From Mycolicibacter arupensis (GTDB lineage Bacteria > Actinomycetota > Actinomycetes > Mycobacteriales > Mycobacteriaceae), in NCBI RefSeq assembly GCF_002086515.1, contig NZ_MVHH01000002.1, positions 1 to 64,000 on the forward strand: a stretch of DNA of 64,000 nt, given 5' to 3'. The notes beneath the pieces were generated by a model. That model had not been told where the DNA came from. It saw only the letters and a list, made by a program, of their open reading frames with translations, and searched no databases. Within the stretch, counting starts at the first letter, position 1; each line of letters opens with the position of its first letter. This document shows, piece after piece, positions 21,301-28,277 of this stretch. Position numbers and translations under genes: made by a program.

Positions 21301-21927
21301 GGCGAAGAAGACTGCCCAGGAGTCGTCGTCCCAGGCGATATGGTGCGCCACCAACAGCAGAATGTGTTCGTCGGGACGGACGCGGACCACGGTGAGCCGC
21401 AGTGGCGCATCGGTTTCCAGCCGGAACGGGGTGGCGAATTCTCGCTGGGCCAGCACTTCCAGCCGCAACGCCCGGGCCTGATCGGGCAGGTCGGACAGGT
21501 CGTGTGCGGCGAAACCGGGCGTGACCTCGGCTATCGCCGGGTGGGGTTCGCCCGCGTCGTCGACGGTGTAGACGGTGCGTAGGACTGGGTGTCGGGCAGC
21601 CACGGCGACCAGCGCGTCCTGCAATCGGGCGGCATCCAGCGGGCCGGTGAGCCGGTAGGAGACCGAGATGTTGGCCAACGAGCCGTCAGGGTCGAGCTCT
21701 TGAACAAACCACATCCGGCGCTGGCCATCGCTCATGGTCAGCGGCCCAGAACCGTTGTCCGGTGCGGGACCCCGCTGTGTGGCGGCCAGCCCGCGTTCGG
21801 CGAGACGGCGACGCATCAGCTCCAAGCGCAGCTCGTTGGCGTCCGTCGCCAAACCGCCGGTGTCATGCGGCGATCCCAGCTTCGCCTCTCCTTCGTCGAG
21901 CCTCGCTAAACCGCCGGTGTCAGTCAT
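15334..21927 (-). CDS. mbtE: MbtE, dimodular mycobactin NRPS (C-A-PCP-C-A-PCP)
   Basis: A 2,197-residue NRPS from ATG 21927. Numbered from that Met, module 1 has C with HHIAWDDDS (~195), A with IYTSGSTGLPKG (~652), FDVSIGE (~698), FYGPTETV and GRADDQVKVRGFRIELGE (~897), and PCP with DLGGHSLL (~1042). Module 2 has C with HHIAADHWS (~1239), a full-length A with FTSGSTGVPKG (~1734), NNFGATETS (~1872), YRSGDRARW and LTDSGKLNR (~2065), and PCP with ELGGDSIL (~2119). In the second A domain the usual FD is FL, so the amino-binding Asp235 is absent, with Glu next to it. From memory, M. tuberculosis MbtE is about 1,680 residues, so this version is longer. The start overlaps mbtD by eight bases. Confidence 0.93.
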   Translation of the reverse strand: MTDTGGLARLDEGEAKLGSPHDTGGLATDANELRLELMRRRLAERGLAATQRGPAPDNGSGPLTMSDGQRRMWFVQELDPDGSLANISVSYRLTGPLDAARLQDALVAVAARHPVLRTVYTVDDAGEPHPAIAEVTPGFAAHDLSDLPDQARALRLEVLAQREFATPFRLETDAPLRLTVVRVRPDEHILLLVAHHIAWDDDSWAVFFADLTAAYTDPEQFAARPPVPHPVAPAGSGHEAELTYWRTLLADPPDPLELPGPHGSAIPGTLRAGLCTRTLPAELMAGVAELARSNGATPYMVIAAALSALIYRYTATDDFLIASPVLNRTAGTEGAIGYFGNTVVLRAKVDAADSFSALVARTRDAALGAFGHQGINLDRVVRELNPDRRHGGVERLTRISFGFRSTHGEGFQPAGITCTRADYRGKIAQLPLGIMVEAGGSHDGGALIEAEYLHDVLDEALVDQVLRHLVQLLAAAVAQPDGTVGELDMLGDEDRAWLEAVSHGPDYTPASDAPATLGALVADRAAATPHAIAIVDDNGRYSYAEINARANRIAHHLIAAGIGTEDKVAVLFGRSVDLVVTALGIAKAGAAYVPVDPEYPADRIEFILGDARPALVLREPLTADEVAGRPDTDPTDADRVRPLTPENLAYLIYTSGSTGLPKGVEVSHAPITEYLLWFGAEYGIDDSDVLLQVASPSFDVSIGELFGTLGNGARLVIPRPDGLRDIGYLTDLLQREGVTAMHFVPSLLGLFLSLPGVNQWRTLRRIPIGGEPLPGELADKFHATFDALLHNFYGPTETVVNSCRYKVEGPQGNRIVPIGSPNINTTMWLLDDALAPVPVGVIGEIYIGGTHVARGYFDRPGLTAERFVADPWTPGQRLYRTGDLARRNAAGDLEFIGRADDQVKVRGFRIELGEVAAAISVDPSVGQCVVVVSDLPGLGRSLVAYLTPVGPGAGEETVEIPRIRARVAAALPEYMAPAAYVVVDDIPITAHGKIDRAALPDPKPIESTPYREPQTETEHLVAQLFAQLLSRDKVGADDSFFDLGGHSLLATKLVAAIRSRCAVEIGIREIFEASTVARLAAAIDRAPAAQQTAGRPALVAVPRSGDAPVSASQLRTWFAYRLDPGATGDNIPLTARLTGPCDTASLIAAISDVVARHDSLRTTFREVDGLPHQVINAAAALPVTELHCPETDPVAVTAWTQARLDEQRGAAFDLEREWPIRAALLHLPGDERVLSLVVHHIAADHWSVEVLFTDLLIAYRSRAAGSAPGWAPPALQYADFAHWQGELLRDESGLIEAQRRYWMEQLAGLADDTGPRPDFARPATANGSGDSVAFTVSPQVRAGLAALARETGATEFMVVQAAVAVLMHLAGSGDDIPLGVPIAGRTDDALDNLVGFFVNIVVLRNRLSGNPTLRDVVTRAREAALGAYAHADLPFDRLVEALNPVRTLSRNPLFQVVVHVREAADVTHVIDTGSDGDLVFRTVMPTFDIAHADLSVNLFTAAGDSADGAGYDGHLIYRTDLYERATVARLADWLGRVLATMASDPGRALRDISLVDDAQRDLILNQWSRGAEVPADDPRTIADVLAASRDFDGVAVRCAGAELTYPQLHQRSDRLAELLIAAGVQPGSLVGLSVQRDVDLPVALVGIMKAGAGYFPLDPTYPRQRLEFMISDVFGAGGASVVLVSAATREAIPAPDGVTLLCLDDAEVQAELAKDAAGVPLPVPHPDDPMYLVFTSGSTGVPKGVLGTHRSMSARLNWQIAHYPVTGEDIRLAQSSMTFLEGGMEMLAGLAAGATLILADDNEFRNPEALARLIVDERVAQVTAVASLISVLAESEGTLRGLRRLVCSGEPVSADLLARLATALDPNAALLNNFGATETSGAAVRGELEPPTPKLGRPTPGSAAYVLDDALQPVPPGVVGEVYYAGPQIVRGYWKRPGLTSTRFVANPFSTTAGDRLYRSGDRARWSVDGVLEFVGRTDHQVKVRGFRVELAEVEAALRAASGVASAAARTWEQRGVTTLAGYVVPADPVDDVAAFIAAVRAEVAAVLPGYMVPASLTVLEALPLTDSGKLNRPALPQPAVATRGESDPAVTPTEKTLVGICAELLGLEAIGRSDGFFELGGDSILSVQLAARARAAGLDVDPRMIFEHPTFGELAAAVDASESTPQAADTAFEPMSVSGLSSDALADLTAAWGDSP

Positions 21928-24895
21928 GGGTGAATACAGTCCTTTCCGTTGCCGGCGGCGGTGCTGCGTCATCACGCAGCACCGCCGTCAGCTGGGCTCC
22001 GGTCATTCCGGCCAGCAGCGGGCCCAGTGCCACACGTAGTCCGGTGGCTCGTCCCAGACGCTTGCGCAGGTCCAGTGCGAGCAGCGAGTCCAAGCCCAGA
22101 TCGACCAGGGCTCGGTGCATGTCGATGTCGTCGGGGCCTTCCAGGCCAAGCACGGTCACCAGCTCGTCGGCCACCACGTCGGCAATCGAGCGGTCGGCGC
22201 CGACGCCAGTGGAGGTGCACAGGTCGGCGGTCAGGGCCGCGTCGAACGGCGACGGCACGCCCTGACTGTCGAAGAACACCGCCAGCCTGTCGAAGTCGGC
22301 GGACAAGATGGCGGGGTCGTTGGGAGCGGCGACAAGTCCGGCGGTGATGGCGGCTTCTGGCGCCATCGGAGTCAGGCCGGTCCGGCCGATCCGGTCCTTC
22401 TCCTCGCCGCTGACCACGGCGACGCTGCGCCACAGCCCCCAGCGGATCGAGCTGGCGCCCAGCCCCTGCGCCCGTAGCTGTCCGACCAGGGTGTCGGCCA
22501 TTCGATTGGCGGCCGCATAAAGACCATGCCCAGAGCCACCCCACAGCGCCAATACCGAGGAACACACCAGTACCCGGGCGTCGGCGTGCAACGGCCAGTG
22601 CCGAACCACGTTGTCCAGTCCGATCACTTTGGCGCCGAGCGCATCCCGAATCGCGGACTCAGTGACCGTCGACGCCGCAATGGCCTCCGCCGAGGCCGTA
22701 TGTACCAGGAGACCGGCCGGTGCGGGCCGATGGTGCGCGATCACCGCCGCGACCGCTGCGTCGTCGGTGATGTCGCAACGGATCGCCGTAACGCGTGCCC
22801 CGGTCCGTGCGCGCAGCACCGCCAACTGCGCCGCAATGGTGTCGGTGGCGCCGCTGCGACTGAGCAGAACGATGTCCTGTGCGCCGTGGTCGGCGCAGTA
22901 GGCGGCATAGGCCATCCCGATGGCTCCGGTGCCGCCGGTGATCACCACGCTCTGCGGGAGTGCGGGCACCGTCGCGGCTGCCGGGGACTCGACGAATCGG
23001 CGGGTGGCGAGCACCCCGCCACGGACCGCGACCTCCGTGTCGTCGAGCACAAGCGCGCCGACGGCGGCCCGCAGATCCTCGTCGGTGACCTGCGCGGGCA
23101 GGTCGATGTGGGCGAAGGTCTGGTCGGGGTAGTCGAATCCGGTACTGCGGTGCAGCGCGGCCAGCGCGGCGGGACCCGGGAGTGGCGGTGTGTCAGCATC
23201 GAGCTGCTCGGCGCCGCGGGTCAGCAGCCAGACACGGCGGCAGTTGCGGCCGGGCTGGACGGCGGTCTGGGCGGCTGCGTAGTGGACGAACTCGGCTGCC
23301 GCCGCACCGATCTCCGTGGTGGCTGCGGGCGGGGCGACCAGGAGCAGCAGCTCGGCGTCTTCCGGGTCCGTCACTGCGACATCCGAGGCCCCCAGGGCGG
23401 CCACCAGCCGTGCGGTCAGCTCGGCCGATTTCCCGGTGTAGTCGTCGACGGCGACCCGCACGGGCCGGCGCCCCGGTTCAGTGGCCGGCTGCCAGCTTTC
23501 GGTCATGACCACCGGCGCCCGACGGCGGGGCGCCGATTCTTGCGCACCGGCCCACAGCCGGTTGGTGTGCATCGGTGCGTGCGGGAAGTGCCGCAGCGGC
23601 GCCGGAGCCTCCGGCGGAGTGAAGTCCCGCCAGCGATAGCCGGGGTCGGCGATCGCTGCGGCGGCAATGTTGGCCGCCAGCGCGTCGGCGGCCGGCCGGT
23701 CGCGGTCGGTGCTGCCCAGCACCTGCGCGGCGCCGGCGGAATCACCCAGTGCGATCAGCAGGGTCGGGTGGGCGGACATCTCGATGAACGTCGTCACGCC
23801 CCGGGCGACCGCCGCGGCCGCGGCCAGGTCGAATCGGACCTGCCTGCGCAGGTTGTCGAACCAGTACTGGCGGAACGCCGTACCGGCCGGGATCGGACCC
23901 CCGTAGACCGAACCGAGGAATTCCACCGGGGCACTGTGGAACACAGCGTCGGGAAGCTGCGTGGTCAGCTGGTCGCGTAGCGGTTCCAGGGCACTGGTGT
24001 GTGCCGGGTAGCGCACTGCAAGCTCGCGGGCGAACACCCCGCGCCGTTGCGCGGAATCCAGCAGCTGTTGTATCGCCGGCCACTCACCGGATATCACCAC
24101 CGACTCCGGGCCGTTGACCACCGAGAGCTCCAGCCAGCCCGGGGTCTGCGCAATGATCTCGGTCGCGGTGTCGGCGCCCACGGCGATCATCGCCATGCCG
24201 AATCTGACCGGGGCGTTGGCGGCGAGCAGGTCGGTCAGTTGAGCCCGTGTGGCCACCACGGCCACAGCGGCATCCAGGTCCACCACGCCCGCGGTGTAGG
24301 CGGCGGCCAGCTCCCCCAGGCTGTGGCCGACGGTGATGTCGGGCAAGACACCGAAGTGCCGCCAGGTGGCCGCCAGTGCCGCGGCGTGGGTGAACTGTGC
24401 GGCCTGCACCACCACGGGGTCATCGCCGCCGTCCTGCGTCGAATCATCGGTGCCGCGCAGATAGTCCAACGGCGACCGGTGACCGGCACGCACGAAGGCC
24501 TCGTGGCAACGGTCCGCCTCGGCGCGATAAGCCGCGACGCCCCACAGGCCGGCTCCCATGCAGGGCCACTGATTGCCCTGGCCGGGAAACACGAAGGCGG
24601 TGCGCGCGGCCTCGGGTTGATTCGACCGGACCACCAGTGGGTGTTCGGCCCCGCGATAGAGCGCGTCGAGGCCACTGAGGAGTTCGTCGGTGTCGCGGGC
24701 CCGGACCATCGCGCGGTGACGGCGTAGCGGGCGGGTGGCCCGCAGGGTGTGGGCGACCTGCGGCACTGCGGCGGGATGCGTGTGCAGGTAGCGAACCAGT
24801 GCGCCCGCCTCGGCGGCCACGAGGTCACGGGCATGTGCCGAGATCAGGACCGGGATCCGGCCGTCGGGCAACGTGTTCGGGTGATTGCTCAGCAT
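21920..24895 (-). CDS. mbtD: MbtD, mycobactin polyketide synthase (AT-KR-ACP)
   Basis: A 991-residue PKS subunit that works with MbtC to insert the beta-hydroxy acid unit of mycobactin. An acyltransferase domain comes first, with AFVFPGQGNQWPCMG and the active-site GHSLGELAAAY near residue 250. A ketoreductase domain has VVITGGTGAIGMAYAAYCA near residue 665. A carrier domain at the C terminus has LVDLGLDSLLALDLRKR. There is no ketosynthase; MbtC supplies it. ATG 24895 overlaps the mbtC stop by seven bases (ATGCTGA), and the C terminus overlaps mbtE by eight. Confidence 0.95.
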   Translation of the reverse strand: MLSNHPNTLPDGRIPVLISAHARDLVAAEAGALVRYLHTHPAAVPQVAHTLRATRPLRRHRAMVRARDTDELLSGLDALYRGAEHPLVVRSNQPEAARTAFVFPGQGNQWPCMGAGLWGVAAYRAEADRCHEAFVRAGHRSPLDYLRGTDDSTQDGGDDPVVVQAAQFTHAAALAATWRHFGVLPDITVGHSLGELAAAYTAGVVDLDAAVAVVATRAQLTDLLAANAPVRFGMAMIAVGADTATEIIAQTPGWLELSVVNGPESVVISGEWPAIQQLLDSAQRRGVFARELAVRYPAHTSALEPLRDQLTTQLPDAVFHSAPVEFLGSVYGGPIPAGTAFRQYWFDNLRRQVRFDLAAAAAVARGVTTFIEMSAHPTLLIALGDSAGAAQVLGSTDRDRPAADALAANIAAAAIADPGYRWRDFTPPEAPAPLRHFPHAPMHTNRLWAGAQESAPRRRAPVVMTESWQPATEPGRRPVRVAVDDYTGKSAELTARLVAALGASDVAVTDPEDAELLLLVAPPAATTEIGAAAAEFVHYAAAQTAVQPGRNCRRVWLLTRGAEQLDADTPPLPGPAALAALHRSTGFDYPDQTFAHIDLPAQVTDEDLRAAVGALVLDDTEVAVRGGVLATRRFVESPAAATVPALPQSVVITGGTGAIGMAYAAYCADHGAQDIVLLSRSGATDTIAAQLAVLRARTGARVTAIRCDITDDAAVAAVIAHHRPAPAGLLVHTASAEAIAASTVTESAIRDALGAKVIGLDNVVRHWPLHADARVLVCSSVLALWGGSGHGLYAAANRMADTLVGQLRAQGLGASSIRWGLWRSVAVVSGEEKDRIGRTGLTPMAPEAAITAGLVAAPNDPAILSADFDRLAVFFDSQGVPSPFDAALTADLCTSTGVGADRSIADVVADELVTVLGLEGPDDIDMHRALVDLGLDSLLALDLRKRLGRATGLRVALGPLLAGMTGAQLTAVLRDDAAPPPATERTVFTHD

Positions 24896-26217
24896 GCCGG
24901 CACCGCTTCGGAGCTCTCGTCGACCGCCACGATGAGATGCGCGTTGGTGCCGCTCATGCCGAAAGCCGATACCGAGCCGTATCGCCGGCCCTCCTGCGCC
25001 GGCCAGGCGGTGCTGGTTTCGGCCAGCGTGACACCGCTGGCATCCCAATCGATGCCGTCGTGCCGGCCGTCGCCGACATGCAGGGTGGCCGGGATCGTCT
25101 GGTATTCGGCGGCCAAGAGCACTTTGGTCAGTCCCAGGGCTCCGGCAGCGGCCTGAGCGTGACCAATGTTCGATTTGACCGAGCCCAAACGTGGGCCGGC
25201 GTCGGGTGCGGCCTCGGCGCCGTACACGCTGGAAAGCGAACGCAATTCGACTGGATCGCCGACCTTGGTCCCGGTGCCGTGCCCCTCGATCATCCCGACC
25301 TGACCAGGATGGAGGCCGGCGTCGGCCAGGGTGTCCCGGAACAGGCGCTGTTGGGCGGTTTCGCTGGGGGTCAGCAGGCCCGCCGTGTGACCGTCCTGGT
25401 TGAGCCGGCTGGCCAAGATCTCGCCGTAGATGTGGCGTCGTTCGCGCAGTGCGGCCGACTTGCGTTGGAGCACAAAAACTCCGGCGCCCTCAGCCCACAC
25501 CGTTCCGGTGGCGGCGGCACTGTAGGGCCGGCAGTGGCCGTCATCGGAGAGCGCATGCTGTTTGGAGAACTCCACGAAGAATCCCGGCGAACCCATGACA
25601 CACACGCCACCGGCCAGCGCCATGTCGGCATCGCCTGACCGGATGGCCTGAACCGCCAGGTGTAGCGCGGACAGCGCCGACGAACACGAGGTGTCGACGG
25701 TCAAGGCCGGGCCGGCCAGGCCGAGGGTGTAGGCGATCCGGCCGGAGATCACCGACAGTGCGGTGCCGGGCAGCAGGTGACCGCTGTGCGCGCTGAACTG
25801 CGCCATGTCCGGTCCGTAGCCGGTGACCGAGGCACCCAGGTACACACCGACGTTGTGGCCGGTGAGGTCGTCGGGATTGATGCCGGCGTCCTCGCACGCA
25901 CGCCAGGCCACCCGCAGCGCAACCCGCTGCTGCGGATCCATCGCGATGGCTTCCCGCGGCGCGATGCCGAAGAACCCGGGGTCGAATTCGGCTGCACCCG
26001 AGAGGAATCCACCCACGTTGCAGATGGGTTTGAAGCCTTCACGGTGAGAACCCTCGATGAGTTCGCGCACCGCCCAGTCACGGTCCTCGGGGAGGGCGCT
26101 GAGCGCTTCACGGCCGTCGGCCAGCAGTGACCAGTACTGCTCGGCGGTGTCGATGCCACCGGGCGCCTCGACGCCGAGGCCGGTGATGACGACCGGGTCC
26201 TCGCGCCGATCATTCAT
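24889..26217 (-). CDS. mbtC: MbtC, mycobactin beta-ketoacyl synthase
   Basis: A 442-residue stand-alone ketosynthase that extends the mycobactin chain with a malonyl-derived unit held on MbtD. The catalytic cysteine lies in VDTSCSSALSALHLA, and the two histidines in GHGTGTKVGDPVE and SNIGHAQAAAGALG. It begins NDRREDPVVITGLGVEAPGG at ATG 26217. A longer open frame to 26364 lies inside mbtT in another frame and is not coding. It overlaps mbtT by eight bases and mbtD by seven. Confidence 0.95.
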   Translation of the reverse strand: MNDRREDPVVITGLGVEAPGGIDTAEQYWSLLADGREALSALPEDRDWAVRELIEGSHREGFKPICNVGGFLSGAAEFDPGFFGIAPREAIAMDPQQRVALRVAWRACEDAGINPDDLTGHNVGVYLGASVTGYGPDMAQFSAHSGHLLPGTALSVISGRIAYTLGLAGPALTVDTSCSSALSALHLAVQAIRSGDADMALAGGVCVMGSPGFFVEFSKQHALSDDGHCRPYSAAATGTVWAEGAGVFVLQRKSAALRERRHIYGEILASRLNQDGHTAGLLTPSETAQQRLFRDTLADAGLHPGQVGMIEGHGTGTKVGDPVELRSLSSVYGAEAAPDAGPRLGSVKSNIGHAQAAAGALGLTKVLLAAEYQTIPATLHVGDGRHDGIDWDASGVTLAETSTAWPAQEGRRYGSVSAFGMSGTNAHLIVAVDESSEAVPAC

Positions 26218-26956
26218 CGGCGATGATCCGCTTCGCCAGGGTCTCGATGTGCTCGTAGTGGTAGAAATGCCCGCCGTCGTAGAGCGAGACCGTGCAGGCT
26301 CCGGTGGTGTGATCGGCCCAGCGTTCCAGCAGGTCGGGGCCGACTCGGTCGTCGGAGCGGCCACCGAGCACCGTGATGTCGGCGCGGATCGTGACGTCGG
26401 TGGCGCACTGGTAGCGGTTGAACGCCAGGTAGTCCGAGCGGACCGGGGTCAACAGCAGGTTCAGGAACTCTTCGTCGGCCAATATGCGTGGATCGGTGCC
26501 GCCGAGCTGGGCCAGTTCGGCACGCAGGTCGGCGTCGCCGGTGGGCACCTTGCGCAGTCCGGCCACGATCCCGGGCGCCGGGGCGGCGGACGCCCACAGC
26601 CGCTGGATCTCGATGCCGCGTTCTTCGGCGATCCGGGCGAACTCGAACGCCACCAGCGAGCCCATGCTGTGGCCGAACAGGCGCAGCGGGCCAAGCCGGT
26701 GCCACGGCGCGGCGTCGAACAGACTGCGGGCCAGCTCCGGCAGGGTCTCGGCCGCCGGCTCGCGGAAACGGTCAGCACGCTGGGGATACTGCATGACGTA
26801 GGTGTCGGCACCGGGGGCCAGCGTCAGGGCCAGGGGGCGGTAGTTGACCGCCGTTCCGCCGGCATGCGGAAACAACAGAGTCGCGACGCCGGGTCCGGGA
26901 AAGCGGCCGATCCAGGACGGGAATTGCGCGACGGCCGAGGTGTCGTCGACGGCCAT
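26210..26956 (-). CDS. mbtT: MbtT, type II thioesterase of the mycobactin cluster
   Basis: A 248-residue alpha/beta-hydrolase thioesterase of the NRPS-associated type II class, which clears mis-primed carrier domains. LLFPHAGGTAVNYR lies near the N terminus, the nucleophile serine in LFGHSMGSLVAFEFAR near residue 90, and a C-terminal histidine in GGHFYHYEH. It is the first gene of the minus-strand operon, with ATG 26956 after GAGGGGATC and an IdeR-like box 19 bases upstream. In M. tuberculosis the equivalent domain is, to my knowledge, fused at the end of MbtB; here MbtB lacks it. Confidence 0.9.
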   Translation of the reverse strand: MAVDDTSAVAQFPSWIGRFPGPGVATLLFPHAGGTAVNYRPLALTLAPGADTYVMQYPQRADRFREPAAETLPELARSLFDAAPWHRLGPLRLFGHSMGSLVAFEFARIAEERGIEIQRLWASAAPAPGIVAGLRKVPTGDADLRAELAQLGGTDPRILADEEFLNLLLTPVRSDYLAFNRYQCATDVTIRADITVLGGRSDDRVGPDLLERWADHTTGACTVSLYDGGHFYHYEHIETLAKRIIADE

Positions 26957-26974
26957 CCGATCCCCTCGCAAGTA

Positions 26975-26993
26975 TTAGTAAAGGCTGCCCTAA
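26975..26993 (-). promoter_or_regulatory. IdeR-type iron box upstream of mbtT
   Basis: TTAGTAAAGGCTGCCCTAA matches the mycobacterial IdeR consensus TTAGGTTAGGCTAACCTAA at 14 of 19 positions by eye. It lies 19 bases before the mbtT start, so iron-loaded IdeR would block transcription of mbtT-C-D-E-F-G-H. A second partial site, TAGGTTACCTTA, lies at 27005-27016. Confidence 0.85.
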
Positions 26994-27166
26994 TTTGCCT
27001 GCGCTAGGTTACCTTATCGTGCTACAGCGGGGCATCCCGGCGCTCGTCGGCCCGCCTGAGACCGGAGTTGCGCCGAGCGTGCACTCAGCACGAGATTGAC
27101 GACTTTTTCCCGGTCTCAACGCACGTTCGGCGAAAGCCGTCCCCGTCCGTCGGCCACACTGCCCTC

Positions 27167-27538
27167 ATGGACGTCCGCGCAACGCTCGACACCTACCTGC
27201 GGGCCTGGATGCAACAGGACCCCGAGCTCATTGTCACGATCTTCACCGAAGACGCCACCTACCACGAGCGGGTGCTGGGCGAACCGATCCGCACGCGAGC
27301 CGGGATCGGTGACTACTGGCAGCGCAAGGTCGTCGAGGGACAGGCCAATATCGACGCCCGGCTGCTCAACCTCTACACCGCTACCGACGGCACCACGGTG
27401 ATCGCCGAGTGGGAGGCGACGTTCGATGATCGCGCACAGGGCGTCCGCAAGCGGATGCGTGAAGTCGCCATCCTGGAGTTCGCCGGCGACCAGATCGCCG
27501 GCCTGCGCGAGTACTGGACGTCGGAGATCGTCGACTGA
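27167..27538 (+). CDS. SnoaL-like / NTF2-fold protein
   Basis: A 123-residue small alpha+beta-barrel protein starting MDVRATLDTYLRAWMQQDPE. The body has IVTIFTEDATYHERVL and EWEATFDDRAQGVRKRMREVAILEF, the pattern of SnoaL-like polyketide cyclase/steroid isomerase folds (nuclear transport factor 2 superfamily). No catalytic role can be assigned. ATG 27167 was chosen because the upstream extension to 27068 is not protein-like. It is convergent with the cutinase gene and divergent from mbtT, and shares the intergenic region holding the iron boxes. Confidence 0.75.
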   Translation: MDVRATLDTYLRAWMQQDPELIVTIFTEDATYHERVLGEPIRTRAGIGDYWQRKVVEGQANIDARLLNLYTATDGTTVIAEWEATFDDRAQGVRKRMREVAILEFAGDQIAGLREYWTSEIVD

Positions 27539-27549
27539 GGCGGCCAGCC

Positions 27550-28236
27550 TCAGAGCTTGCCTGCGACGAAGGCCGCGGCCTGGCCCGGCATCGGCGACTG
27601 CGCGTAGGACAGGTGCGGCGCAGCGGTCATCTCTTCGGGTGTGGGCAGCGCCAGTGCTCCCGGGGTGCAGATCGGGTCGCCGTCGGCGCACAGATCGATA
27701 GCCTTGGCCCCGTACCAGGGGCTGATCTCGCTGATCGGTCCCCCCAGGTACCGGTCGGTCGGATTCCCGAAGACCGCGACCGCGGCCACGTGTTCGGCCT
27801 CCTCGGCCGACAGGGTGGCCGCGGTGAACCCCGCCACCGAGGCCCGCGCAATGGTGATCAGATCGATGACCATCGCGCCTTGGGAATATCCGCCGAGCAC
27901 CAGCTTGGTGTCGGGGCAGGTCGCAACCATGGACCGCACGTGCGCGTTCGCGTCAGCGGCGCCTTCGGACGCCGACGGCGGCCAGTCCTCGCTTGCCGGG
28001 TAATTGACCGCGTACACCCCTAAGGACCGCCCCCCGACCTGCGAGCGCAACGCGTCGATAAATTTCTGGCCGACTTCACCCACACCGGGCGCCTCGGCGG
28101 TACCCCGGGCGAACGTCACCTCTACGTCGGGACAACCGGCCGCCGACGCGGTGCCCACGCCCGGGGGGCCGGCCAGCGCAGCCAGGCCCGTCATCGCCGA
28201 GACACCGAGCAACACGACCGATCTGCGCGTTTCCAT
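27550..28236 (-). CDS. Secreted cutinase-family hydrolase
   Basis: A 228-residue serine esterase of the cutinase family. A twin-Arg-containing signal peptide (METRRSVVLLGVSAMTGLAAL) ends near TASAAG. The mature protein begins CPDVEVTFARGTAEAPG, the standard cutinase start. The catalytic serine is in LGGYSQGAMV, the aspartate in CADGDPICTPG, and the histidine in APHLSYAQS. Mycobacterial members act on lipid esters or phospholipids outside the cell. ATG 28236 gives a normal signal peptide; an earlier start adds eight residues. It sits inside the mycobactin locus, between mbtT and mbtB, without obvious functional link. Confidence 0.92.
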   Translation of the reverse strand: METRRSVVLLGVSAMTGLAALAGPPGVGTASAAGCPDVEVTFARGTAEAPGVGEVGQKFIDALRSQVGGRSLGVYAVNYPASEDWPPSASEGAADANAHVRSMVATCPDTKLVLGGYSQGAMVIDLITIARASVAGFTAATLSAEEAEHVAAVAVFGNPTDRYLGGPISEISPWYGAKAIDLCADGDPICTPGALALPTPEEMTAAPHLSYAQSPMPGQAAAFVAGKL

Positions 28237-28277
28237 GCAGTCGATGCTGACACACCACAAGGGGGTCCACCAGGGCC

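Noticed and set aside
27005..27016. Second IdeR box near mbtT (TAGGTTACCTTA)
   Set aside because: Only one half matches the 19-base consensus well, so it is mentioned with the main box but not listed separately.
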